Of a stretch of 64,000 bases of DNA, positions 34,450 through 43,117 are shown one piece after another (the stretch's first letter is position 1; each line of letters opens with the position of its first letter). A program made the position numbers and the translations under genes. The stretch comes from Desulfobaccales bacterium (GTDB lineage Bacteria > Desulfobacterota > Desulfobaccia > Desulfobaccales > 0-14-0-80-60-11), in assembly GCA_037481655.1 (NCBI GenBank), contig JBBFLF010000013.1:1-64000 (forward strand), given 5' to 3'. The notes beneath the pieces are model-generated. The model had not been told where the DNA came from and did not search any database. It saw only the letters and a list, made by a program, of their open reading frames with translations.

Positions 34450-35433
34450 CTATTCTTCAGGTGGGGTCACGGCTTCCCAGGCCAGTTTGGCGGCGCCCAG
34501 GAGCCCCGCGTCGTCTCCCAGTTGGGCGGGCACGATGCTCATGGCGGCGGGAGGGAACATGGTGAGGCGTCTATGGAGCTCTTCCATGAGGGGCAGATGG
34601 AAGAGTTCCCAGGCCCGGGAGAAGCGCCCGCCCAGGACGACCCGGGACAGCCCCAAAAGGTGCACCACATTGGCGATGGCCACTCCCAGGGCCTTGCCCA
34701 CCCGCTCAAAGGCCCTGAGGGCCAAAGGGTCGCTCATGCGGGCCGCCACCACCAGGGTTTCGCCGTCGATGGCTTCCGGGTCTTTTTCATACAGGTCCGA
34801 CAGCCAGGAGGAGGTGCCTTCCGCCAGTTGGTCTTTGACGTATTGCACCGTCCAGGAGGCGGAGGCCAGGGTCTCGAGACACCCCCGGTTGCCGCAGTGG
34901 CACTTTTTGCCGTCCGGGTCGATGGTCATGTGGCCGATCTCGCCGGCGGTGCCGGCGGTGCCGGACCAGAGGCGGCCGTTCAGGATGAGGCCACCGCCCA
35001 CCCCGGTGCCCAGGGTGATGCCCAGCATCTGGGGGTAGCCCTGTCCGGCCCCCACCCAGTATTCCCCCAGGGCGAAGAGATTGGCGTCGTTTTCCAGGCG
35101 CAGGGGCCAAGGCAGGAGAGGACTGAGGCTGGGAATGAGGGGGCAGGCATTAAGGGCCGGGACATTGGGGGAGAAGGCCACCATGCCCTCCTCGGGGAGG
35201 ACCCGGCCCGGCACCCCCAACCCGGCGGCCAGGACCTCCACGCCCTGGCGATCCGCCTCCCGGGCAGTGGCCAGAAACTCCGCCACCAAGGTGCTCAGCA
35301 GCACCTCCTGGTCCGGCATGCTGGCGGTGGCCCGTTCCCAGCGCTGAAGGATGCGGCCGGTGCCGCTCACCAGGGCCCAGCGCATGTTGGTGCCGCCCAG
35401 GTCCAGGGCGATGACCGCGGCCTCTTTAGCCAT
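34450..35433 (-). CDS. ROK-family sugar kinase (glucokinase-like)
   Basis: 327-aa cytoplasmic kinase. The ATP-binding DLGGTNMRWAL opens the protein, the sugar site ENDANLFALGEYW contains the catalytic Asp, and GTGVGGGLILNGRL and GEIGHMTIDPDG follow. The ROK zinc motif KKCHCGNRGCLETL is complete. It most resembles bacterial glucokinases of the ROK type; N-acetylglucosamine or mannose cannot be excluded. It lacks the helix-turn-helix of ROK repressors. Overlaps tsaC by 8 nt. Confidence 0.9.
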   Translation of the reverse strand: MAKEAAVIALDLGGTNMRWALVSGTGRILQRWERATASMPDQEVLLSTLVAEFLATAREADRQGVEVLAAGLGVPGRVLPEEGMVAFSPNVPALNACPLIPSLSPLLPWPLRLENDANLFALGEYWVGAGQGYPQMLGITLGTGVGGGLILNGRLWSGTAGTAGEIGHMTIDPDGKKCHCGNRGCLETLASASWTVQYVKDQLAEGTSSWLSDLYEKDPEAIDGETLVVAARMSDPLALRAFERVGKALGVAIANVVHLLGLSRVVLGGRFSRAWELFHLPLMEELHRRLTMFPPAAMSIVPAQLGDDAGLLGAAKLAWEAVTPPEE

Positions 35434-36085
35434 GTGCCTCTCCCGCTGCGGCCAGATCCGGCAGCAGCTCCCTGAGCTCCTCCAGGCTTATCGCGCCTGG
35501 GCGCACCAGCCGGGGCGGCCGGGTGGTGAGGTCCACCACCGTGGAGGGCAGCCCCCCGGGGCAGGGGCCATCATCCAGGATGCCGTCCAGCTTGCTTCCC
35601 AGGGCCTGAGCCACCTCCTGGGCGGTGCAGGCCGGCGGCTCCCCGGCCCGGTTGGCACTGGTGCCGGTGAGGGGGAGGTCCAGGGCCCTAAGCAGGGCCA
35701 GGGTGGCCCGCTGCCGGGGCTGGCGCACCCCCACGGTGCCGGTGCCCCCGGTGATCAGGGGCGGAAGCTCCGGCCGCGCCGGCAAAATCAAGGTCAGCGG
35801 GCCCGGCCAGAAACACTCTATGAGGCGCACCGCCACTGGGGGAATGGCATCGGCCACCTCCGCCACCCGTCCTAAGTCGGCCACCAAAAGCAGGATGGGC
35901 TTGTCCGGGGGCCGTTCCTTGACTGCAAACAGGCGCCGGAGGGCCTCAGTCCGAAAGGGATGGCAGGCCAGGGCGTAAAAGGTCTCCGTGGGCACCGCCA
36001 GCAGCCCATCGGCCTCCAATATCTCCCGGGCTTCCTGAAAAAATGGCTCCGCAGTCTGGGGCTGCCAAGGCCACATCCGGCACAT
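35426..36085 (-). CDS. tsaC: L-threonylcarbamoyladenylate synthase (YrdC/Sua5 family)
   Basis: 219-aa enzyme making threonylcarbamoyl-AMP for the t6A37 modification of ANN-decoding tRNAs. YrdC-domain landmarks: GLLAVPTETFYALACHPF near the start, the KERPPDKPILLLVADL nucleotide-binding stretch, FWPGPLTLIL, and VGVRQPRQRATLALLRALD with GTSANRAGEPP. Short form without the extra Sua5 C-terminal domain. The start at 36085 could be a few codons downstream. The linked ROK kinase is probably co-transcribed by chance. Confidence 0.92.
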   Translation of the reverse strand: MCRMWPWQPQTAEPFFQEAREILEADGLLAVPTETFYALACHPFRTEALRRLFAVKERPPDKPILLLVADLGRVAEVADAIPPVAVRLIECFWPGPLTLILPARPELPPLITGGTGTVGVRQPRQRATLALLRALDLPLTGTSANRAGEPPACTAQEVAQALGSKLDGILDDGPCPGGLPSTVVDLTTRPPRLVRPGAISLEELRELLPDLAAAGEAHG

Positions 36086-36168
36086 CGCTGTATCATATCC
36101 CGCCCGCCCCCTCCTGACAAGGCCGCCGGCGATTTTCCCCGCCTCTCTGTCCTTGAGGCCCGGCGACC

Positions 36169-37167
36169 TCAGGCGTGATTGCGCAGCTGTAGCTCCAGGG
36201 GGTGGGGATTCAGGTAATACTGGGTCATAAGATATGGCTGGCTGTATTTGCGGACGTAATGGTTGATGAGGGTCACCGGCACGATGAGGGGAAGCAGGCC
36301 CGCATGATAGTGGCCGATGATCTCCAGAAGCTCCTGCTTTTCCTCGGCGGAGAGCTCCTTTTTGAAATAGCCCATGAGATGGTGCAGCACATTGGTGTTC
36401 TTTTTGATGGTGGTCTTAAGGCGCAAGGCCTCCAAAAGCAGCCGCTGATAGCGCTCAAAGACGTCAGCGAGGGGGAGCTCCCGCACCTTGGCCACCAACT
36501 GCCCCATCTCCCGGAGATGCTTGGGACTGTGGGCCATCAGGAGCAGCTTATGGCGGGTATGGAAATCCACCAGGGCGGCGGCGCTCTGGCCCTGAGCCAG
36601 ACATTCCCGCCAGCGCTTCAAGGTGAAGATGGCCTCGATGAAGGTCTCCCGGAGCTTGGGGTCATGGAGCCGGCCCTCCTCTTCCACCGGCAGGAGGGGA
36701 AAGTGCTCCATGAAGACCCGGGCGAACATCCCCACCCCGGTCTTGCTGGGCATGCCCTGGGAGGTATAGACCTTGACCCGCTCCATGCCGCTGGAGGGGG
36801 AGTCGCTTTTGAAGATGAAACCGCACAGCTCCTCTTTTTCCAGCTCCGCCACCCGGCGGCGGGCCCACGTTAGCATCCGCTCGGTATGGTCAATGCCGCT
36901 GCGCACCGTCACCAGCCGGGGGTGGTGGGGATCCCCCACCAGGCGCATGGCCTCCCGGGGCACCGGCAGGCCGCACTCCACCTCCGGGCAGACCGGGACA
37001 AATTCCACAAACTTTCCCAGGGTGTCCACGATGAAGCGGTCCAGCTTGTGGCCGCCGTCGTAGCGCACCGGCTGCCCCAGGAGGCAGGCGCTGATGCCTA
37101 AGCGTATCTTGCCGGCTTCCGAAACCGTCATGGCAGGACTTTGTGTATCGTTCATCATGAATATCAT
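36169..37167 (-). CDS. DUF523 and DUF1722 fusion protein
   Basis: 332 aa. N-terminal DUF523 (about 20-160): IRLGISACLLGQPVRYDGGHK, VPVCPEVECGLPVPRE and FIFKSDSPSSGMERV, with conserved Cys residues suggesting an Fe-S or metal site. C-terminal DUF1722 (about 200-325): FHTRHKLLLMAHSPKHLREMG to GLLPLIVPVTLINHYV. Full-length fusions of this kind resemble E. coli YbgA plus its DUF523 partner. Links to thiouridine metabolism or DNA repair have been suggested but not settled. Several in-frame Met codons (MIFMMNDTQS) leave the exact start open; a TATAAT overlaps the first. Confidence 0.85.
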   Translation of the reverse strand: MIFMMNDTQSPAMTVSEAGKIRLGISACLLGQPVRYDGGHKLDRFIVDTLGKFVEFVPVCPEVECGLPVPREAMRLVGDPHHPRLVTVRSGIDHTERMLTWARRRVAELEKEELCGFIFKSDSPSSGMERVKVYTSQGMPSKTGVGMFARVFMEHFPLLPVEEEGRLHDPKLRETFIEAIFTLKRWRECLAQGQSAAALVDFHTRHKLLLMAHSPKHLREMGQLVAKVRELPLADVFERYQRLLLEALRLKTTIKKNTNVLHHLMGYFKKELSAEEKQELLEIIGHYHAGLLPLIVPVTLINHYVRKYSQPYLMTQYYLNPHPLELQLRNHA

Positions 37168-37343
37168 TATACCCGCTTTTCCCGACTGGGGTGAGAAAGC
37201 CGGGACTCAGGCGGTCTTTGGCCTTGCAGCGCACTAAAGTCGATGATAAGGTGACCCAGGAACAGGGATGGGGGGAGGGGGAAAGGCTCCGCCTCCCTCC
37301 ACCTCTTCCTTGGCTTTAGGCTGACATCACATGCAGGGTGAGG

Positions 37344-38471
37344 ATGAACCGACGCCTGGATTTCATTGACCTCAAAGCCCAGCAGGAGCGCTTGCGGCCG
37401 CAGCTCCTGGAGCGCCTCACCCGCGTCCTGGAACACGGGCAGTATATCCTCGGGCCCGAAGTCTTTGATCTGGAAGAGCGCCTGGCCGCTTATGTGGGGG
37501 TCAAACACGCCGTCACCTGCGCCTCGGGCACCGACGCCCTGCTCATGACCCTGATGGCCTGGGGGATCGGCCCTGGCGACGCAGTCTTCACCACCCCTTT
37601 CACCTTCGTGGCCACCCTGGAGGTCATCTGTCTCGTGGGGGCCACCCCGGTCCTGGTGGATATCGACCCCCGGACCTACAACCTGGACCCTCAGGCCCTG
37701 GAAGCAACGCTGGCAGACTTCGGGCGTAGCCCCCGCACCTCGGGCTTGCGGCCCCGGGCCGTCATCCCCGTGGACCTTTTCGGGCAGCCGGCGGACTACG
37801 AGCGGATCAACGCCCTGGCGGCCCGCCAGGGGCTGCTGGTGTTGGAGGACGCCGCCCAGTCCTTCGGGGCGGAGTATCAGGGGAAAAAGGCCGGGGCTTT
37901 GGCCCACGCTGCGGCCACTTCCTTTTTCCCCGCCAAGCCCTTAGGGGGCTATGGCGACGGCGGCGCCATCTTCACCGACGAGGACGAGCTGGCGGAAATT
38001 CTCCGCTCCATCCGGGTGCACGGCCAGGGCCGCCATCGCTATGAGCACGTGCGCCTGGGACTCAACGGCCGCCTGGACACCCTCCAGGCGGCGGTGCTGC
38101 TCTGCAAGCTGGAGATCTTCCCCGAGGAGGTGGCCCGGCGTCAGGAAGTGGCGGAGCGCTATTCCCAGGCCTTGGCGGGCGCCTTTACCGTCCCCTATGT
38201 GGCCGACGGGTGCCGTTCGGTGTGGGCCCAGTACTCCCTTCAGAGCCCCCGGCGGGAGGAGTTCCGGGCCCGGCTGGAGGCGGCGGGCATCCCCACCGCG
38301 GTATACTACCCCCTGCCTTTGCATCTACAGCCGGCCTATGCGTTTTTGGGCTACCGGGCCGGCGATTTCCCGGTGAGCGAGGCGGTGGCCCAGCGCATCT
38401 TCAGCCTCCCCATGCACCCTTATCTCTCTTTGTCAGACCAGGACCGCATCATCCAGCTTCTCCTTGCCTGA
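37344..38471 (+). CDS. DegT/DnrJ/EryC1-family aminotransferase (WbpE-like)
   Basis: 375-aa PLP-dependent nucleotide-sugar aminotransferase. It starts RRLDFIDLKAQQERLRPQL; the phosphate loop is CASGTDALLMTLMAWGIGPGD, and the PLP-stacking Asp is in VLEDAAQSFGAEYQGKKAG. The PLP lysine is in TSFFPAKPLGGYGDGGAIF, followed by VHGQGRHRYEHVRLGLNGRLD. It is closest in pattern to UDP-2-acetamido-3-keto sugar aminotransferases of O-antigen pathways. ATG 37344 is chosen; GTG 37338 is possible. The downstream beta-helix protein may be a surface product or glycan processor. Confidence 0.9.
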   Translation: MNRRLDFIDLKAQQERLRPQLLERLTRVLEHGQYILGPEVFDLEERLAAYVGVKHAVTCASGTDALLMTLMAWGIGPGDAVFTTPFTFVATLEVICLVGATPVLVDIDPRTYNLDPQALEATLADFGRSPRTSGLRPRAVIPVDLFGQPADYERINALAARQGLLVLEDAAQSFGAEYQGKKAGALAHAAATSFFPAKPLGGYGDGGAIFTDEDELAEILRSIRVHGQGRHRYEHVRLGLNGRLDTLQAAVLLCKLEIFPEEVARRQEVAERYSQALAGAFTVPYVADGCRSVWAQYSLQSPRREEFRARLEAAGIPTAVYYPLPLHLQPAYAFLGYRAGDFPVSEAVAQRIFSLPMHPYLSLSDQDRIIQLLLA

Positions 38472-38654
38472 CCATCCCCCGGACACGGTTTCCTGCGGCG
38501 CTGAGCGGTTGTGTGCCACGTGTCCCTCCCGTGCTGGAGTGTTTTGCCGCTTTGGGGTATCTCTCCCCCAGAATCCGGCCTGCCAGTGAGACCCCGTTCG
38601 GCTGGGGAAGCGGGGAATGGCCGGAAAAAGCGGAATCTCAGGGGGAGACAAGAG

Positions 38655-40514
38655 ATGAGCAGAAAGATGATGGTGTGCCTGATGTGTTTCGCCCTGCTGG
38701 GGGCGGCCATGGCTGAAGCCGGGGTGAAGACCAGCAACCAGTTTTTCTACAAGCCGAGCCTCGGGGCCAGGGGCACGGCAGAGATGAGCCAGTTCGACGC
38801 CGGCCTGGACCTGGTGGACGCCCACCTGGGCAAATACAAGACTCTGGGAGATCCGGGTTATGAGACCCTGGCCGCGGCCTTGAGCACCATCGGTTCCACC
38901 CCGGTGAGCCTAGTCATCCCGGCGGGCACGGTGAACATCACCGCCAACACCACCATCCCGGCCAACGTCCACCTGGTGGTGCAGCGGGGAGGGATCTTCA
39001 ACATTGCCAACGGCGTCACCCTGACCATCAATGGGCCGCTGACCGCCGGCCTGTACCAAATCTTTGCCTTAACCGGCACAGGAAAGGCCTCGTTTGCCGA
39101 TGGCACCGTCAAAGAGGTATACCCCCAATGGTGGGGGGCCAAGGGAGATGGCACCACTGACTGCGCCGCGGCCTTCCAGGCGGCGATAAATGGTCTCGGC
39201 TTTACGGGCACCGTGCACATTCCCACCGGGGAATACGTGCTTAATAGCGGCTTGACCCTTTACAAGGGCATTGTATTGCGAGGGGACCGGCCAAGGATGA
39301 GGTTCGGGAACCTTTCCTCCGGAAGCGCCATCACGGTGACTGGGGGCAAATCCGGCGGACCGCTCGGCCTTAACACTGGTGTTTATTTGGCCATGGAGAA
39401 CCTGCGGCTGGTGGCCGACGGCACCTACACGGCAGGCAACTATAAGGCAGGGGTTCATGGGGTCTATATTACCAACCAAGAAATGACCTTCCGCAACCTG
39501 GAAATCTGTGGGTTTGACCAGGCTGTTAAAATGACTAATGGCGCATATTGCATCAACTTTCACGACTCGTCTTTCCGCTTTAACAATTATGGTATTTATA
39601 TTGATTGCACGGAAACAGTTCCGCGCATATTCTTCAGCGGGTGCGCCATTTCAAATAATAATTATGGCATCTATAACAAATTAGGTGTAACCACTTTATC
39701 CAATTGTAATTTCGATTACAACCTGCGGGGTCATGTGGCTGGCAATGAGACCAGAGTTTCTGGCTTCATTGCCGCAACCCTCAATTTCATCTCGACCCAC
39801 TTTGAAAACTTGTCATCCTACTCCCCTCCACAGACGTACTACCGTATCAACAATTCAAATGGCGATATGGTTTTGATCAACTGTCAGTTAACTGATGACG
39901 TCTCTGCTTACCCCGTCATCAACAATAATTCGGGAATTCTGGATCTAGAAAATTGTCATTTCCGGATGCCCGAGGGAAAATACCTTATCAATGGCGGCCT
40001 GGTTAGGGTAAAGAATTCCTTTTACCAGGATACCACCGAAAACCGGGCCAGATTTTCCCGCCAACACTCCGGAATTTATAACAACGGTTTTGAGACCGGC
40101 GACCTCACGGGCTGGACCATGGATGTGGGCAGCCAGGGAGTAGTGATCAACACCGACAAGTATGACGGTAGCTATTGCCTGCGATTGACCAGAACCAGCT
40201 CGACGGCGGGAACGGAAGTCGTGAGCCAACGAAACCCCATCCCCGCGGGCGCAAACGAACTCAACCTGAGCGTTTTCTACAAAAACACGCAAAATGAAAT
40301 ATCCTGGAATGACATCAAATTTTACAATGCCAGTGGCAACGAAGTCGGCTCGGCCTCCCTTTCTCTTCTGGGGAATGTCACCAACTGGACCAAGGCCAAA
40401 GGAAACTACCTGGTGCCGGTGGGAGCCGTTAGCTTTACCGTGCGGTTCAAAGTGACCTCAGCTTGGAATGGCACCTACCTGTTCATCGATGAAGTGTATG
40501 CTCATTGGAAATAA
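38655..40514 (+). CDS. Secreted right-handed beta-helix protein
   Basis: 619 aa from ATG 38655 (GGGGGAGACAAGAG upstream), with signal peptide MSRKMMVCLMCFALLGAAMA. About 60-150 is beta-rich with TVNITANTTIPANVHLVVQRG. From about 155 (YPQWWGAKGDGTTDCAAAFQAA) it has the pectate-lyase-3/phage-tailspike start, then a parallel beta-helix with repeated N-rich turns (residues 300-420). About 460-619 is a jelly-roll carbohydrate-binding-like domain (NGFETGDLTGWTMDVGSQG to TYLFIDEVYAHWK). The middle (39,540-40,000) is distinctly more AT-rich than the ends, a sign of mosaic origin. Probably binds or cleaves polysaccharide outside the cell; no catalytic residues assigned. Confidence 0.82.
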   Translation: MSRKMMVCLMCFALLGAAMAEAGVKTSNQFFYKPSLGARGTAEMSQFDAGLDLVDAHLGKYKTLGDPGYETLAAALSTIGSTPVSLVIPAGTVNITANTTIPANVHLVVQRGGIFNIANGVTLTINGPLTAGLYQIFALTGTGKASFADGTVKEVYPQWWGAKGDGTTDCAAAFQAAINGLGFTGTVHIPTGEYVLNSGLTLYKGIVLRGDRPRMRFGNLSSGSAITVTGGKSGGPLGLNTGVYLAMENLRLVADGTYTAGNYKAGVHGVYITNQEMTFRNLEICGFDQAVKMTNGAYCINFHDSSFRFNNYGIYIDCTETVPRIFFSGCAISNNNYGIYNKLGVTTLSNCNFDYNLRGHVAGNETRVSGFIAATLNFISTHFENLSSYSPPQTYYRINNSNGDMVLINCQLTDDVSAYPVINNNSGILDLENCHFRMPEGKYLINGGLVRVKNSFYQDTTENRARFSRQHSGIYNNGFETGDLTGWTMDVGSQGVVINTDKYDGSYCLRLTRTSSTAGTEVVSQRNPIPAGANELNLSVFYKNTQNEISWNDIKFYNASGNEVGSASLSLLGNVTNWTKAKGNYLVPVGAVSFTVRFKVTSAWNGTYLFIDEVYAHWK

Positions 40515-40546
40515 GAAAATCGCCGGCTTATGGGTGCTGACCTCGG

Positions 40547-40602
40547 GAGGATTTTCGATTAGTCCTTATTGTCGGGTCAACCTGTTACCCGGTTAAATCC
40601 TC
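40547..40602 (+). other. Nested stem structure after the beta-helix gene
   Basis: Outer arms GAGGATTT (40547-40554) and AAATCCTC (40595-40602) enclose an inner hairpin CGGGT (40573-40577) / ACCCG (40587-40591). It lies 33 nt past the stop, with no U-run. Could be a 3' UTR structure or a small RNA element. Confidence 0.4.
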
Positions 40603-40650
40603 TGAGTCCACGAAGCGGCCAAACTTGACCGCAAGCTATAAATTGGGGAG

Positions 40651-40690
40651 CGGTGGGAGCTCGGGCTTAAGTCCGGGCTCCCACCGTTTT
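40651..40690 (+). terminator. Intrinsic terminator
   Basis: Ten-bp stem CGGTGGGAGC/GCTCCCACCG extended by TCGG/CCGG, 8-nt loop, then TTTT. About 140 nt downstream of the beta-helix gene and before the zinc-ribbon gene. Confidence 0.82.
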
Positions 40691-40809
40691 CATTAGCCCT
40701 TGCCCCGCAGCTTGACTTTCGGACCCCTAAATGCTTTATGCTTATTCTGCCACGTTGGCTCATCGCGTCTCCAAGCCCCGTGCGGGGCCGCCGGCGAAAG
40801 GAGGAGAAG

Positions 40810-41457
40810 ATGCCCCTTTGCCCCCGTTGTCAATTGTCCAATCCGGCAGGCCAGAAGGTCTGCCAGGCCTGCGGCGCGCCGCTGACCGGCGGCGGGCCGG
40901 AGGCTGAGGCCCCCCTGGCAGCCCGGGCCGCGGCCCGCTTTCGCCTTCTTCCCTGGGTGGGGGTGCTGGCGAGCCTCGGGGTGGTGGCCTGGCTCCTCTA
41001 TTCCCTGGGCTATCTCTCCCCTTGGGCGCCTCCTCCTTCTGCCACCGCCCCTTCTGCGCCGGCCCCGCCAGCCAAAACGCCCCCACCGGCTGCCCCCGCG
41101 GCCAGCCTGCCGGAGCAGGTGCAGGCCCTCTTCAATACCCTGAGGGAGGCCCAGCTCAAAAAGGACCTCACTCTGTTCCTGAGCTGTTACTCCCCCTCCT
41201 TCCCGGGCTTGGCGGAGAAACGCCAGCAGACTCAGAAGGCCTGGGAGGAGTATACTTTTACCAACATGTTTTATTTCCTGGATGAAGTGACCCCTCAGGG
41301 CCCCGACCAGGCCAAGGTGCGGGTCACCTGGGAACTGCAGGCCCAGCCCCGGGCCGGCGATGAGACCCTCACCGCCACCCAAATCTTCCAGGTGGAGCTC
41401 AAGCGGGAAGGCGGCGCCTGGAAGATCGCCGGCCTGAAGGAACTCCCGGCCCCCTAA
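40810..41457 (+). CDS. Zinc-ribbon membrane protein with NTF2-like domain
   Basis: 215 aa from ATG 40810 (AAAGGAGGAGAAG). Residues 1-25 are a zinc ribbon (CPRCQLSNPAGQKVCQACG). A single membrane helix lies at about 52-70 (WVGVLASLGVVAWLLYSLGYL), then a Pro/Ala linker. About 103-213 is an NTF2-like domain (LFNTLREAQLKKDLTLFLSCY to WKIAGLKELPAP), paralogous to that of the protein at 9089-9772. Topology: ribbon in the cytoplasm, NTF2-like domain outside. Function unknown. Confidence 0.78.
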   Translation: MPLCPRCQLSNPAGQKVCQACGAPLTGGGPEAEAPLAARAAARFRLLPWVGVLASLGVVAWLLYSLGYLSPWAPPPSATAPSAPAPPAKTPPPAAPAASLPEQVQALFNTLREAQLKKDLTLFLSCYSPSFPGLAEKRQQTQKAWEEYTFTNMFYFLDEVTPQGPDQAKVRVTWELQAQPRAGDETLTATQIFQVELKREGGAWKIAGLKELPAP

Positions 41458-41692
41458 GGAATTTCGTCCTCCTCCACCTCCATCCCCAAGCCACGGCCTT
41501 TTGCCAAGGCTTGGGGAAAGATGGTCTGGCCTCTGTCCCTCCTGGCCGGGCGTCCCCGTTGCCTTCCCCTCCGGGAGGGCTTCGCCCCTTTTGTGCAATT
41601 GTGGTATAAGCTTAAAGAGCGAGGCTGGCCCCGGACCCCAAAACGTCCGGTCCCGCCCCCAACATCACTCCCCCGCACCCAAAGAGTTTCTC

Positions 41693-43117
41693 ATGCATCT
41701 CAACATCCGCCAGAAGGTCATCGTCATTTTTGCCGCGGCCATCGTGGTCATCGGACTCATTGCCAGCTATTCCTACTATTACCTGAAAGTCATTGAGGTG
41801 AAGCAGCACATTGTGGAGATGGCCAATGACCTGAGGGAGATCATCCTGGAGATCAGACGCTATGAAAAAAACTTCCTCCTGTATCATTCCTCCCAGGACT
41901 TGCAGGAAAATCTCCATCAGCTCGATCTGGCCCGTGACACCCTGAAACAGTTTTATCCGGAAGGGGAGACCCTCAGGATCGCCCAATTCCTCCGGCACCT
42001 GGAGGCGGAACTCCAGGGTTACCGGCAACTGATGGAGAAATTCCTCTCCGGGGAGGCCAAGGTGAGCCCCGCCCAGGAAGAGGAGATGCGGGAGCGGGGC
42101 AAAAGGCTGGTGGAACTCTCCCGGGAGCTGGTGATTTTCGAACGGCAGCGCATCCTGGAGATCCTCACCAGCCTGAAGGCCCAACTTTTGAGCGCGGTCT
42201 TCTTTTTCGTGCTCAGCGGCATTTTCCTTACCATCATCATCAGCCGCAAAATCCTCCGCCCCTTAAAGGTCATTGAAAACACCACCCTGAGGATCGCCAA
42301 AGGAGATTTTCGGCCCCTGCCCGTCTTGGAGACCCGGGATGAGACCCAACAGGTGGTGGAGGCCTTCAACCGCATGGTGACTGAGCTCGCCCGGCGCCAG
42401 CACCAGTTGGTGGAGTCCAAAAAGATGTCCTCCCTGGGGATTCTCACCGCGGGCATCGCCCATCAGCTCAACAATCCCTTGAACAACATCTCCACCTCCT
42501 GTCAGATCGTGCTGGAGGAACTGGACGGCGGCCCCAAGGAGCTCTTGCGCAAGATGTTGCACAACATTCAGCAGGAGGTCTTCCGGGCCCGGGATATTGT
42601 CAAGGGATTGCTGGAGTTTTCCCGGGTGCGGGATTTCTCCTTGCATCGGGTGCCCGTGGCCCAGGTGGTGAAGCGGGCCGTGCAGCTCATCTCCAGCCAG
42701 GTGCCGCCCCATATCGACATCATTAACGAGGTGCCCGAAGATCTGGTGCTGGAGATCGACCCCCAGCGGCTGCAGGAGGTCTTTCTCAACCTGATCATGA
42801 ACGCCATCCAGGCCATCCCTGAGGGGCCCGGCCGCATCCACCTGAAAGCCGAGGCCGACGCCTCCCGAAGGCAGGCGGTCCTCACCGTGTCCGACAACGG
42901 CACGGGCATCCCCCCTGAGGCCCTGGATCAGATCTTTGACCCCTTCTTCACCCTGAAGGAGGAAGGGGTGGGCACCGGCCTGGGTCTGTCCATCGTCTAC
43001 GGCATCATCGAAAAGCACCGGGGCACCATTGAAGTGGAAAGCAAAGTGGGGGAGGGCACCACCTTCATTATCCGCCTGCCCCTGCCGGCGGCTCCGGGGG
43101 AGGAGCCCAAGGAATGA
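41693..43117 (+). CDS. NtrB-like membrane sensor histidine kinase
   Basis: 474 aa from ATG 41693. Membrane helix about 10-30, a mostly helical periplasmic sensor domain (about 31-160) with EIRRYEKNFLLYHSSQ, as in methyl-accepting-like helical bundle sensors, then a second helix (about 168-188). A HAMP domain follows (ISRKILRPLKVIENTTLRIAKG...). HisKA has the phospho-His in AGIAHQLNNPLNNI. HATPase motifs: LMNAIQAIPEG, SDNGTGIPPEAL, FFTLKEEGVGTGLGLSIVYG. The ATGA overlap with the downstream sigma-54 activator shows the pair works together. The signal is unknown. Confidence 0.93.
   Translation: MHLNIRQKVIVIFAAAIVVIGLIASYSYYYLKVIEVKQHIVEMANDLREIILEIRRYEKNFLLYHSSQDLQENLHQLDLARDTLKQFYPEGETLRIAQFLRHLEAELQGYRQLMEKFLSGEAKVSPAQEEEMRERGKRLVELSRELVIFERQRILEILTSLKAQLLSAVFFFVLSGIFLTIIISRKILRPLKVIENTTLRIAKGDFRPLPVLETRDETQQVVEAFNRMVTELARRQHQLVESKKMSSLGILTAGIAHQLNNPLNNISTSCQIVLEELDGGPKELLRKMLHNIQQEVFRARDIVKGLLEFSRVRDFSLHRVPVAQVVKRAVQLISSQVPPHIDIINEVPEDLVLEIDPQRLQEVFLNLIMNAIQAIPEGPGRIHLKAEADASRRQAVLTVSDNGTGIPPEALDQIFDPFFTLKEEGVGTGLGLSIVYGIIEKHRGTIEVESKVGEGTTFIIRLPLPAAPGEEPKE

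Noticed and set aside
38511-38654. Riboswitch in the leader of the beta-helix gene
   Set aside because: The GC-rich leader can fold, but I could not match it to a c-di-GMP or other known aptamer.
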